Below, one piece after another: positions 26,855-35,364 of a DNA stretch of 64,000 nucleotides (positions are counted from its first letter, which is position 1; every line of letters starts with the position of its first letter). Position numbers and translations under genes: made by a program. A model generated the notes under the pieces. That model was not told where the DNA came from, made no database searches, and was given only the letters and a program-made list of their open reading frames with translations. This DNA is from Bacteroidetes bacterium GWB2_32_14 (lineage in GTDB: Bacteria; Bacteroidota; Bacteroidia; Bacteroidales; UBA12077), in assembly GCA_001768235.1 (NCBI GenBank), contig MENK01000024.1, forward strand, positions 20,468 to 84,467, in the 5' to 3' direction.

Positions 26855-27847
26855 ATGGCACTATTTAAAACAATTGAAAACCTGGATGAAAAAGAAAATC
26901 AGGATAAATTAGACTCCGGGGTTGAAAAAGTAAAATGCTTAATAATAGGTTCGGGTCCTGCAGGATATACTGCAGCAATATATGCAGCAAGAGCAAACCT
27001 GAATCCTGTATTGTACGAGGGTTTAGAACCTGGTGGCCAGCTGACTACCACTACCGAAGTAGAAAATTTCCCCGGTTATCCCGATGGAATAACAGGCCCG
27101 GCGATGATGGAAGACCTTAAAAAGCAGGCTCAGCGATTTGGAACCGATGTACGTTTCGGAATTGCCACGGCATCTGATTTATCGAAAAGGCCATTTAAAA
27201 TTACAATCGACAATAAGAAAGTTGTTGAAGCCGAGAGTGTTATCATTGCTACAGGAGCAACAGCCAAATATTTAGGACTGGAATCAGAGAAGAAATTCAT
27301 GGGACAGGGCGTTTCTGCCTGTGCTACCTGCGATGGGTTCTTCTATAAGGGAAAAGATGTTGCCGTGGTTGGCGGTGGCGATACTGCAGCAGAAGAAGCA
27401 ACATATTTGTCGGGTATTTGCAATAAAGTATATTTAATTGTGCGAAAAGATTATTTACGTGCATCGAAAGTGATGGTAGAAAGAGTAATGAAAACTCCAA
27501 ATATAGAAGTTCTGTTTGAGCATGTTACTAAAGAAATTGTTGGTGATATGAGCGGAGTAACAGGTGTGATTTTAACGAATGCAAAAGGGGAAGAAGTAAA
27601 AAAAGATATTCATGGTTTCTTTGTAGCTATAGGACATAAACCCAATTCTGACATCTTTAAACCATATATTGATACCGATGAAGTAGGTTATATAATAACC
27701 GAAGGCAGTTCATCCAAAACTAAGGTAGATGGTGTTTTTGCCTGTGGCGATGTTATGGATCCGCATTACAGGCAGGCAATAACTGCTGCTGGTTCAGGAT
27801 GCAAGGCTGCAATTGATGCAGAGCGATTTTTGGGTACGCAGAAATAA
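26855..27847 (+). CDS. trxB: Thioredoxin reductase
   Basis: A 330-residue flavoenzyme that passes electrons from NADPH to thioredoxin. It has an unusual 25-residue N-terminal extension (MALFKTIENLDEKENQDKLD) before the FAD-binding GSGPAGYTAAIYAARA. The redox-active pair is Cys156/Cys159 in CATCDG, the NADPH-binding motif is VGGGDTAAEEATYL, and the C-terminal FAD motif is GVFACGDVMDPHYRQA. Apart from the extension, length and motifs are standard. The extension is seen in other Bacteroidota TrxB proteins to my knowledge, but I cannot verify this here. Confidence 0.95.
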   Translation: MALFKTIENLDEKENQDKLDSGVEKVKCLIIGSGPAGYTAAIYAARANLNPVLYEGLEPGGQLTTTTEVENFPGYPDGITGPAMMEDLKKQAQRFGTDVRFGIATASDLSKRPFKITIDNKKVVEAESVIIATGATAKYLGLESEKKFMGQGVSACATCDGFFYKGKDVAVVGGGDTAAEEATYLSGICNKVYLIVRKDYLRASKVMVERVMKTPNIEVLFEHVTKEIVGDMSGVTGVILTNAKGEEVKKDIHGFFVAIGHKPNSDIFKPYIDTDEVGYIITEGSSSKTKVDGVFACGDVMDPHYRQAITAAGSGCKAAIDAERFLGTQK

Positions 27848-27848
27848 A

Positions 27849-27880
27849 AAAAAGCCGGTTTAAATTTTAACCGGCTTTTT
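27849..27880. terminator. Intrinsic terminator after trxB
   Basis: Stem GCCGGTT (27854-27860) with AACCGGC (27869-27875), flanked by an A-run on the left and a T-run on the right that extend the pairing. It lies 6 bp after the trxB stop and before the convergent PLP-enzyme gene, so it probably serves both directions. Confidence 0.85.
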
Positions 27881-27898
27881 AAATCTGAATATTTAAGT

Positions 27899-29140
27899 CT
27901 ATACTTTGGCAATTGATTCGGCCCTGTATTCGCCGGCAATTAATTTTTTATGTACTGCTTTAAATGCATTAATCGTATATTCAACATCTTCTAATGTATG
28001 TGCAGCTGTTGGAATAATACGTAGCATTAATTGTCCTTTTGGAATAACCGGGTAGGTTACAATAGAGCAGAAAACATTATAATTTTCCCTTAAATCCATT
28101 GTAATGTTTGTTCCTTCAGGTACACTTCCCGAGAAGAATACAGGAGTTACAGGTGATTCTGTTTTCCCGAGGTTAAATCCTGCTTCGCGCAATCCTTTTT
28201 GTAATGCATGGGTTATTTTCCAAAGATTCTCGCGGAGTTGTTTCTGGGATTTTAATAACTCAAGTCTTTTTAAAGAGCCAACAACCAAAGGCATAGGAAG
28301 CGATTTTGCAAAAATCTGTGAACGCATATTGTAACGTAAGAAGTTGATTACTTCTTCTGTTGAAGCAACAAACGCACCTATCCCTGCCATTGCTTTTGCA
28401 AATGTGGCAAAGTAAACATCAATTTCACCCTGAACACCTAAATGTTCGCCGGTACCGGCTCCTGTTGCTCCCATTGTTCCAAAACCATGAGCATCGTCAA
28501 CCAGGAGTCTGAAGTTAAATTTCTTTTTAAACGAAACGATTTCTTTTAATTTACCCAAATCGCCAGCCATACCAAAAACACCTTCGGTAATAACCAAAAT
28601 CCCGCCATTTGTTTTTTCAACAAGCTTTGATGCATGTTCAAGTTGTTTTTCAAAGCTTTGCATGTCGTTATGCGTGTAAACGAATCGTTTTCCCATGTGT
28701 AAGCGCAATCCATCAAGAATACATGCATGTGCTTCAGAATCATATACAATAACATCGTTCCTGCTTACAAGAGTATCAATAATTGAAACCATCCCCTGGT
28801 AACCAAAATTGAGAAGGTAAGCATCATCTTTACCAACGAATTCGGCCAGCTGGTTTTCCAGTTCCTCGTGCAAAGTAGTTTGCCCCGACATCATTCGTGC
28901 TCCCATTGGATAGGCAAGGCCATATTGTTTCGATGCATCGGCATCTGCTTTTCGTACTTCGGGGTGATTTGCCAAACCGATATAATTATTTAAACTCCAT
29001 GTCAGAACTTCTTTTCCGCGAAACTTCATACGGGGAGCAATTTCTCCTTCGAGTTTTGGAAAAGTGAAGTAACCATGTGCTTCTTTCATGTACTGACCCA
29101 GGGGGCCCATACTCTTTTGTATTTTATCGAATAAGTCCAC
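27899..29140 (-). CDS. Alpha-oxoamine synthase family PLP enzyme (KBL/SPT/AONS-like)
   Basis: A 413-residue fold-type I PLP enzyme that joins an amino acid to an acyl-CoA with loss of CO2. Landmarks: NNYIGLANHPEV, PMGARMMSGQTTLHEELE, the PLP-stacking His in DSEAHACILDG, DDAHGFG (215-221) and the Schiff-base Lys249 in TFAKAMAGIG. The family includes 2-amino-3-ketobutyrate-CoA ligase, serine palmitoyltransferase and cysteate acyltransferase for sulfonolipids. Bacteroidota make sphingolipids or sulfonolipids, so a lipid role is possible, but the substrate cannot be assigned from sequence. Single gene with its own promoter. Confidence 0.82.
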   Translation of the reverse strand: MDLFDKIQKSMGPLGQYMKEAHGYFTFPKLEGEIAPRMKFRGKEVLTWSLNNYIGLANHPEVRKADADASKQYGLAYPMGARMMSGQTTLHEELENQLAEFVGKDDAYLLNFGYQGMVSIIDTLVSRNDVIVYDSEAHACILDGLRLHMGKRFVYTHNDMQSFEKQLEHASKLVEKTNGGILVITEGVFGMAGDLGKLKEIVSFKKKFNFRLLVDDAHGFGTMGATGAGTGEHLGVQGEIDVYFATFAKAMAGIGAFVASTEEVINFLRYNMRSQIFAKSLPMPLVVGSLKRLELLKSQKQLRENLWKITHALQKGLREAGFNLGKTESPVTPVFFSGSVPEGTNITMDLRENYNVFCSIVTYPVIPKGQLMLRIIPTAAHTLEDVEYTINAFKAVHKKLIAGEYRAESIAKV

Positions 29141-29172
29141 TTTACTTAAATTTTAAGTTAAATTTGATGGCA

Positions 29173-29202
29173 CAAAAGTAAACTTTTTTAAAAAATTAGC
29201 AA
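29173..29202 (-). promoter_or_regulatory. Promoter of the alpha-oxoamine synthase gene
   Basis: On the minus strand a TTG -33 element (29202-29200), a 19-bp spacer and a perfect -7 box TACTTTTG (29180-29173) lie 32 bp before the ATG. This is the cleanest Bacteroidota-type promoter in the window. Confidence 0.65.
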
Positions 29203-29296
29203 GCAGAAGAAAATAATTTAGCTATTTTCGCCGTTTTAAACAATTAAATTTTATCATCTTAAACTAAAAATGTACATTTGCAAAATGTTTGAAAAA

Positions 29297-30079
29297 ATGA
29301 ACCGATTATTATTTATATTAGCTTTTATAGCTTTATTTACATCATGTAAATACGAAAAATTACTTAAAAGCCATGATTACAAGCTTAAATACCAGAAAGC
29401 CCTGGAATATTATGCTGAAGAAGATTATATAAGGGCCGATGGTTTGTTTGAACAGCTAAAACCGATTTTAAAAGGTTCTATTCAGGCTGATACCGTATTT
29501 TTTTACAGTGCCTATTGTAATTTCTACCAGGAAGATTATCTCTTGGGAGCACATTATTTTGATGAGTTTAGAAGAACATTCGGGAATAGTCCCTTTGCTG
29601 AAGAAGCAGAATTTATGAGTGCTTATTGTACATATAAATTATCTCCCCGTCCGACCCTGGATCAATCCTATTCAACTAAAACAATATCTCAAATCGGACT
29701 TTACCTTTCAAAATACCCAAATTCACCGAGGAAAGATGAATGTATGAGAATAATTGAAGAACTGAGAAATAAACTTGTTGAAAAATCATACCTGAGTGCA
29801 AAATTATATTATAACCTGAGCGATTATAAAGCAGCGGTTATAGCTTTAAATAACAGCCTTGAACAATTTCCCGAAACAAAATACAGGGAAGAAATCATGT
29901 TTTTAATTCTAAAAGCCAGTTTCTTACTTGCCGAAAATAGTGTTGCAGAGAAAAAGATTGAACGATACCAGGCAACTGTAGATGAATATTACACGTTTAC
30001 TGAAGAATTTCCTGGAAGCAGTTATTTAAAGGAAGCTGAGAAGATGTTTTCTGATTCCCGAAAAATATTAAAAAATTAA
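29297..30079 (+). CDS. bamD: BamD-like outer membrane assembly lipoprotein
   Basis: A lipoprotein of about 260 residues in the outer-membrane beta-barrel assembly (BAM) complex. In-frame ATGs lie at 29270, 29285 and 29297. I prefer the last because a perfect -7 box TACATTTG sits at 29273-29280 and MNRLLFILAFIALFTSC is a compact lipoprotein signal peptide. The mature part consists of TPR-like helical pairs (YQKALEYYAEEDYIRADGLF, YSAYCNFYQEDYLLGAHYF, then repeats with SKYPNSPRKDE and EQFPETKYREE). Followed by rpoZ, coaBC, DUF4835 and recN, the usual Bacteroidota order. Confidence 0.92.
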   Translation: MNRLLFILAFIALFTSCKYEKLLKSHDYKLKYQKALEYYAEEDYIRADGLFEQLKPILKGSIQADTVFFYSAYCNFYQEDYLLGAHYFDEFRRTFGNSPFAEEAEFMSAYCTYKLSPRPTLDQSYSTKTISQIGLYLSKYPNSPRKDECMRIIEELRNKLVEKSYLSAKLYYNLSDYKAAVIALNNSLEQFPETKYREEIMFLILKASFLLAENSVAEKKIERYQATVDEYYTFTEEFPGSSYLKEAEKMFSDSRKILKN

Positions 30080-30099
30080 ATATTAATAAATAGTTCAGT

Positions 30100-30432
30100 A
30101 TGATCGATTACAAAAAAACCAAAGCTCCGGTTACAACTGTTACACGTAATCTTGCAGATTTAAATAAAGATACAGGTAATATATACGAAACAGTTGCGAT
30201 CGTGTCGAAAAGAGCAAATCAGATTAGTGGAGAGCTTAAGGAAGAGTTAAACAGGAAATTAGAAGAATTTGCTTCTTATACCGATAACCTTGAAGAGGTT
30301 TTCGAAAACAGAGAACAGATTGAGATTTCTAAATTTTATGAACGTTTACCAAAACCTACTTTAATTGCAATGCAGGAATTTCTTGATGATCAGGTTTATT
30401 TCAGAAAACCTGAAATCGAAGAAGTAGAATAA
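30100..30432 (+). CDS. rpoZ: RNA polymerase omega subunit (Bacteroidota type)
   Basis: A 110-residue small protein encoded between bamD and coaBC. The segment VTRNLADLNKDTGNIYETVAIVSKRANQI aligns with the omega/RPB6 core, where two helices clasp the beta-prime C-terminus. The remainder is an acidic helical tail typical of Bacteroidota (IEISKFYERLPKPTLIAMQE). Its position in this conserved operon supports the call. Confidence 0.85.
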   Translation: MIDYKKTKAPVTTVTRNLADLNKDTGNIYETVAIVSKRANQISGELKEELNRKLEEFASYTDNLEEVFENREQIEISKFYERLPKPTLIAMQEFLDDQVYFRKPEIEEVE

Positions 30433-30451
30433 GGCTTGCAAAAATTAGCTT

Positions 30452-31666
30452 ATGAAGCTAAACGATAAACATATTTTATTAGGTATTACAGGAAGTATAG
30501 CGGCCTATAAGGCTGCTATTCTTGTTAGATTACTTGTGAAAGAAGGTGCTCAGGTAAAAGTAGTTATGACCGAACTGGCCAAAGAGTTTATTACACCTTT
30601 AACCATGGCTACCTTATCCAAAAATCCTATTCTTGTTGATTTTTTCGATCCTGAAAACGGGCAATGGAACAGTCATGTGGATTTAGGAATGTGGGCAGAT
30701 TTGTATTTAATAGCTCCTGCGACAGCCAATACTATGGGTAAAATGGCTAACGGGGTGGCCGATAACCTGCTTTTAACTTCATACTTATCGGCAAAATGTC
30801 CTGTAATGGTTGCTCCTGCAATGGATTTAGATATGTTTCAACATCCTGCAAATACAAAAAATATTGAAATACTAAAATCATACGGGAATATTATATTAGA
30901 ACCTGCAACTGGTGAACTCGCCAGTGGATTGTCGGGTAAAGGACGAATGGAAGAGCCTGAAGTGATTGTAGAAAAAGTAATTGATTTTTTTACTTCAAAA
31001 AAAAAACTAAATAACAAAACAGTTTTAGTTACAGCCGGCCCAACATACGAGCCGATTGATCCTGTTCGTTATATTGGAAATTTCAGTACAGGGAAAATGG
31101 GTTTTGCTATTGCTGAAGAACTGGCAAATCAGGGAGCCCGGGTTTTTTTAATTACAGGGCCTACATCCTTAAATACAATCAATAAATCAATTTCACGAAT
31201 TGATGTTGTTACAGCTGATGAAATGTATTCAGCAGCAATTAATTATTTCCCTAAATGCGATATAGCTGTTATGTCGGCAGCTGTTGCTGATTTTAAACCA
31301 TCGGAACTGTTCCAGGAAAAGGTAAAACGCGGAAAAGATAACTTGCAGATAAACCTTGTCCCGAATAAAGATATTGCAGCCGAATTAGGAAAAATAAAAT
31401 CAAAAAATCAGGTACTGGTTGGTTTTGCTTTGGAAACCAACAATGAACTTGAAAACGCAACTCAAAAAATCAAATCAAAGAATTTGGATTTTATTGTTCT
31501 CAACTCGTTAAAAGAAAAAGGCGCCGGTTTTGGTTTTAATACAAATAAAATATCCATAATTGATAAAAACGGGCGTAAATCGGATTTTGAATTAAAACTG
31601 AAAAACAAAGTTGCTATAGATATCGTTAATAAATTAGTTGATTTGCTTAACCAAAAAAACAACTAA
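30452..31666 (+). CDS. coaBC: Bifunctional CoaBC (phosphopantothenoylcysteine synthetase/decarboxylase)
   Basis: A 404-residue bifunctional enzyme of coenzyme A synthesis. The N-terminal flavin-dependent decarboxylase (CoaC) shows LLGITGSIAAYKAAIL, active-site NSHVDLGMWAD, the APATANTMGKMANGVADNLL stretch and VAPAMDLDMF. The C-terminal synthetase (CoaB) begins about residue 190 with VLVTAGPTYEPIDPVRYIGN and includes AAVADFKPSE and GFALETNNE. Length is normal. It lies 19 bp after rpoZ. Confidence 0.96.
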   Translation: MKLNDKHILLGITGSIAAYKAAILVRLLVKEGAQVKVVMTELAKEFITPLTMATLSKNPILVDFFDPENGQWNSHVDLGMWADLYLIAPATANTMGKMANGVADNLLLTSYLSAKCPVMVAPAMDLDMFQHPANTKNIEILKSYGNIILEPATGELASGLSGKGRMEEPEVIVEKVIDFFTSKKKLNNKTVLVTAGPTYEPIDPVRYIGNFSTGKMGFAIAEELANQGARVFLITGPTSLNTINKSISRIDVVTADEMYSAAINYFPKCDIAVMSAAVADFKPSELFQEKVKRGKDNLQINLVPNKDIAAELGKIKSKNQVLVGFALETNNELENATQKIKSKNLDFIVLNSLKEKGAGFGFNTNKISIIDKNGRKSDFELKLKNKVAIDIVNKLVDLLNQKNN

Positions 31667-31677
31667 TACTTACTCTT

Positions 31678-32580
31678 ATGGAAAAAAAGTTTTTCGTTCT
31701 CATTGCATTCATCTTCGTGTCATACCTTGGCATTGGTCAGGAGTTAAGGTGTAATATCCAGGTTGTTTCATCGCAGATACAAGGTACAAATAAACAGGTT
31801 TTTCAAACCTTGCAGAATGAGTTGTATGAATTTATGAATAATACTGCCTGGACAAATCATATTTATAAGAATGAAGAACGAATTGATTGCAATATAATGA
31901 TAAATCTTACCGACCATTCGGGAGATGAATTTAAGGGAAGTATTCAGATTCAATCCAGGCGGCCGGTTTATAATACATCGTATAACTCGGCAATTTTAAA
32001 TTATAAAGATGATGATGTTAAATTTAATTATGTTGAGTTCGAACCTCTTGAATTTAGCTTAACCGAACATCGCTCGAACCTTACTTCGATATTAGCCTAT
32101 TATGCATATATTATTATAGGTTTTGATTACGATACCTATTCATTGTTAGGCGGAACAGAATACTTTCAAAAAGCAGAACAAATTGTGAACAATGCTCAAA
32201 ATGCAGCTGAAAACGGATGGAAAGCATTTGAAAGCAGGAAAAACAGGTACTGGTTAGTTGAAAATATTCTAAATGATCAATATAAAGGCGTACGTGAGTT
32301 CCAGTATCGCTTTCATCGCCTGGGACTCGATGTAATGAGCTCAAAAGAAGCAGCAGGAAGGGCAGATATAGCTGAAAGCCTTGAATTACTGCAAAAAGTT
32401 TATCGGCAAAAACCCGATCCTTTCCTGTTTTTCTACGACATGGTAATGTCAGCTAAATCTGACGAACTGGTTAATGTTTTCTCTGAATCATTTATGGCTG
32501 AAGCCGACAGGGTTTACAACATACTTGTTGAAATTGATCCTTCCAGATCGGAGAAGTATAAGAAAATCAAAGAACAATAA
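31678..32580 (+). CDS. DUF4835-family exported protein
   Basis: A 300-residue protein with a signal peptide (MEKKFFVLIAFIFVSYLGIGQ) and a mature part starting ELRCNIQVVSSQIQGTNKQV, the DUF4835 pattern. The central LTSILAYYAYIIIGFDYDTY and the later ENGWKAFESRKNRYWLVEN stretch are strongly conserved family segments. The function is unknown; its place between coaBC and recN and next to bamD is shared by many Bacteroidota, hinting at an envelope role. It starts 11 bp after coaBC. Confidence 0.85.
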   Translation: MEKKFFVLIAFIFVSYLGIGQELRCNIQVVSSQIQGTNKQVFQTLQNELYEFMNNTAWTNHIYKNEERIDCNIMINLTDHSGDEFKGSIQIQSRRPVYNTSYNSAILNYKDDDVKFNYVEFEPLEFSLTEHRSNLTSILAYYAYIIIGFDYDTYSLLGGTEYFQKAEQIVNNAQNAAENGWKAFESRKNRYWLVENILNDQYKGVREFQYRFHRLGLDVMSSKEAAGRADIAESLELLQKVYRQKPDPFLFFYDMVMSAKSDELVNVFSESFMAEADRVYNILVEIDPSRSEKYKKIKEQ

Positions 32581-32643
32581 GTTTTATTCAATTTCATTTT
32601 ATTTCTAATAAAAACGATTTAGTAAAATTTCCTGATTTTTACC

Positions 32644-32651
32644 TAAGTTTG
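32644..32651 (+). promoter_or_regulatory. Putative -7 box of recN
   Basis: TAAGTTTG, a full TAnnTTTG match, 36 bp before the recN ATG in a 107-bp gap, suggesting recN also has its own promoter. No clear -33 TTG. Confidence 0.35.
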
Positions 32652-32687
32652 TATTTAATAACGGAATTGATTTAATGTTATTTTAGA

Positions 32688-34346
32688 ATGCTACAATCCT
32701 TATATATTCAGAATTATGCACTGATAAATGAACTGGAAATTGATTTTAACAGTGGGCTAAACATTATTACTGGCGAAACAGGTGCAGGAAAATCTATTTT
32801 ATTAGGCGCACTATCATTAATTTTAGGGCAAAGAGCCGATACCACGATTTTAAAAGACAAATCAAAAAAATGTTTTGTCGAAGCAAAATTTAAAATCAGT
32901 AAGTTCGAGATTAAAGATTTTTTTAAAACGAACGATATTGATTATGATGATGTTAGCGTTATACGAAGGGAAATCACTGATAATGGTAAATCAAGAGCAT
33001 TTATAAACGATACACCCGTAAATATTAGTATATTAAAGGAGCTTGGAGCATTTTTAGTTGATATTCATTCTCAACACCAGACCTTGTTGCTGGGAGATGA
33101 TCATTTCCAGCTTAGCCTGGTCGATTCTTTTGTAAATCATAAAGAAATACTTGAAAAATACGGACTTGAATACAATGAGTATAATAAATTGGTAAGTGAA
33201 TATAACGGATTACTTACGAATTCAAAAAAAGCTAAAGATGATCTCGATTATTACCAGTTCCAGTATAATCAACTCGATACAGCTAAATTAATCGACGGAG
33301 AACAGGAAGAACTCGAAGCTGAATTGGAGAAACTGACACATTCTGAAGAAATCAAACTCAATCTTTCCAACTCGTATAATATATTGAATGGCGAAGAAAT
33401 TGACCTGCTTTCGAACCTGAAACAGGCAAAAAATTCAATAATTTCTATTTCGAATTACATGAAAGATTCTTCCACCCTGGCTAACAGGCTTGAATCTGCT
33501 TACATTGAGTTAAACGATATTGCAAAAGAGATTGAAAACCTGAACGATTCCATTGAACATGACCCGGAACGTATAGTATTTATTAAAGAAAAGCTGGATA
33601 TCATCTATTCATTGCAACAAAAACACAAGTGCAACTCGGTTTCTGAGTTAATAAAAATTAAAAATGATTTAAGTGATAAAATAGAGTTAATAACATCTTA
33701 TGATTTTCGAATTGATGATATTGTAAAACAAATAAACCGTGAAAAAGAAGTTTTAGAGAAATTATCTGTACAGATATCGGGAAACAGGAAAAAAAGAATC
33801 CCCGACATTGAAAAGAAAATTGCAGATATGTTACACCAGTTGGGTATTCCAAATGCTGTATTTAATGTTGAACAAATACCATCTGGTGATTATCTGCCTA
33901 CAGGCAAAGAAACCATTGTATTTCTATTTTCGGCCAATAAAAATGTTGTCCCGGAAGAATTGTCGAAAGTTGCATCTGGCGGAGAAATGTCGAGATTAAT
34001 GCTTAGTTTAAAATCGATTATGGCAGAGTCGTTAACTTTGCCTACAATTATTTTTGATGAGATTGATGCCGGTACTTCAGGTGAAATAGCTGACAAAATG
34101 GGAGCAATAGTTAAGCGAATGTCCGAAAAAATGCAGGTTATCCATATTACACATTTACCCCAGATAGCAGTAAAAGGGAATTACCATTATCTTGTTTACA
34201 AAAAAGACAATACCGAAACTACCAATACACATATCAAATTATTAAATAAAGAAGAACGTGTAAACGAAATTGCCAAGATGCTTAGTGGCGAATCTCTCAC
34301 CGATGCAGCAATTCAGAATGCTAAAGTTTTACTTGGCGAAGAGTAG
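32688..34346 (+). CDS. recN: DNA repair protein RecN
   Basis: A 552-residue SMC-like ATPase for double-strand break repair. N-terminal MLQSLYIQNYALINELEIDF and Walker A GETGAGKS are typical, with the RecN-specific DIHSQHQTLLLG. A long coiled coil (about 155-380) follows. The C-terminal half has the signature VASGGEMSRLMLSLKSIM, Walker B IIFDEIDAGTSGEIAD and the D-loop/H-region ITHLPQIAVKGNYHY. Full length. Confidence 0.96.
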   Translation: MLQSLYIQNYALINELEIDFNSGLNIITGETGAGKSILLGALSLILGQRADTTILKDKSKKCFVEAKFKISKFEIKDFFKTNDIDYDDVSVIRREITDNGKSRAFINDTPVNISILKELGAFLVDIHSQHQTLLLGDDHFQLSLVDSFVNHKEILEKYGLEYNEYNKLVSEYNGLLTNSKKAKDDLDYYQFQYNQLDTAKLIDGEQEELEAELEKLTHSEEIKLNLSNSYNILNGEEIDLLSNLKQAKNSIISISNYMKDSSTLANRLESAYIELNDIAKEIENLNDSIEHDPERIVFIKEKLDIIYSLQQKHKCNSVSELIKIKNDLSDKIELITSYDFRIDDIVKQINREKEVLEKLSVQISGNRKKRIPDIEKKIADMLHQLGIPNAVFNVEQIPSGDYLPTGKETIVFLFSANKNVVPEELSKVASGGEMSRLMLSLKSIMAESLTLPTIIFDEIDAGTSGEIADKMGAIVKRMSEKMQVIHITHLPQIAVKGNYHYLVYKKDNTETTNTHIKLLNKEERVNEIAKMLSGESLTDAAIQNAKVLLGEE

Positions 34347-34408
34347 AATAATTTGAACTTTATTACCAGTTAATTGTATTTAGTACGTAAAAACATAATT
34401 TTATTCAT

Positions 34409-35287
34409 ATGACTCATAATTTATTAAAAGGAAAAAAAGGATTGATTTTCGGAGCATTAAACGATCAGTCTATTGCATGGAAAGTAGCTGAAAAAGCCTA
34501 TGAAGAAGGAGCAGAAATAGTTTTAACAAATGCACCTTTTGCAATGAGGCTTGGAAGTGTTGATGAGCTTGCTGAAAAGTGTAATACTATCGTTATTCCT
34601 GCCGATGCAACCAAAGTTGAAGATGTTGAAAATTTAATCGTGAAAACAATGGAGTTTTTCGGGGGAAAATTCGATTTTATTTTACATTCAATAGGCATGT
34701 CGCCCAATGTTCGTAAAGGAATAACTTATGATAATTTAAATTATGATTATTTTTTAAAAACACTTGATGTTTCTGCATTATCATTTCATAAAATGCTTCA
34801 GGTTTCAAGAAAACATGATGCACTGAATGATTGGGGATCTGTTGTTGCATTATCATACGTGGCAGCTCAAAGAACTTTGTACGGGTATAATGATATGGGT
34901 GATGCAAAAGCACTTTTAGAATCAATTGCACGAAGTTTTGGATACATTTACGGACGCGAAAAAAGAATCAGGATAAATACTATCTCCCAATCACCAACAG
35001 CTACAACGGCCGGACAGGGAATTATGGGTTTTGATGGATTGGTCGATTTCTCGAACAGGGTTTCTCCTTTAGGAAATGCTGATGCCGAAGAATGTGCAAA
35101 CTTTTGTGTGACTATGTTTTCTGATTTTACACGAAAAATTACAATGCAAAATATTTTCCACGACGGGGGGTTCTCAAGTATGGGTATGAGCAAAAGAGCA
35201 ATGGATGTTTATAATAAGAATCTCGATGAATGTTGTGAAGATAAAGATAATGATGAGTTTAAAGATATTACTTATAAAATAAAATAA
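34409..35287 (+). CDS. fabI: Enoyl-[acyl-carrier-protein] reductase FabI
   Basis: A 292-residue NADH-dependent reductase for the last step of fatty acid elongation. The N-terminal Rossmann segment is LKGKKGLIFGALNDQSIAW, with the family-specific HSIGMSPN. The catalytic Tyr-x6-Lys is YNDMGDAK inside TLYGYNDMGDAKALLES. The C-terminal extension (RAMDVYNKNLDECCEDKDND) is longer than in the E. coli enzyme (about 260 residues) and is acidic. It ends in a terminator. Confidence 0.94.
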   Translation: MTHNLLKGKKGLIFGALNDQSIAWKVAEKAYEEGAEIVLTNAPFAMRLGSVDELAEKCNTIVIPADATKVEDVENLIVKTMEFFGGKFDFILHSIGMSPNVRKGITYDNLNYDYFLKTLDVSALSFHKMLQVSRKHDALNDWGSVVALSYVAAQRTLYGYNDMGDAKALLESIARSFGYIYGREKRIRINTISQSPTATTAGQGIMGFDGLVDFSNRVSPLGNADAEECANFCVTMFSDFTRKITMQNIFHDGGFSSMGMSKRAMDVYNKNLDECCEDKDNDEFKDITYKIK

Positions 35288-35300
35288 TTCATTTAAAGAA

Positions 35301-35343
35301 GAATGATAAGTCAGGAGTTGAGAATTAATTCCTGACTTATCAT
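35301..35343. terminator. Bidirectional hairpin terminator
   Basis: A perfect 15-bp stem (35301-35315 with 35329-35343) and 13-nt loop between the convergent fabI and YfcC-type transporter genes. The T-run is weak on both sides, but the position between two converging stop codons supports the call. Confidence 0.75.
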
Positions 35344-35364
35344 TATAAATGAAAGCAAGAGCAA

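Noticed and set aside
26649..26861. 70-codon minus-strand open frame upstream of trxB
   Set aside because: Overlaps the trxB start region and probable promoter on the other strand, with Tyr/Asn-rich composition typical of chance frames in AT-rich DNA.
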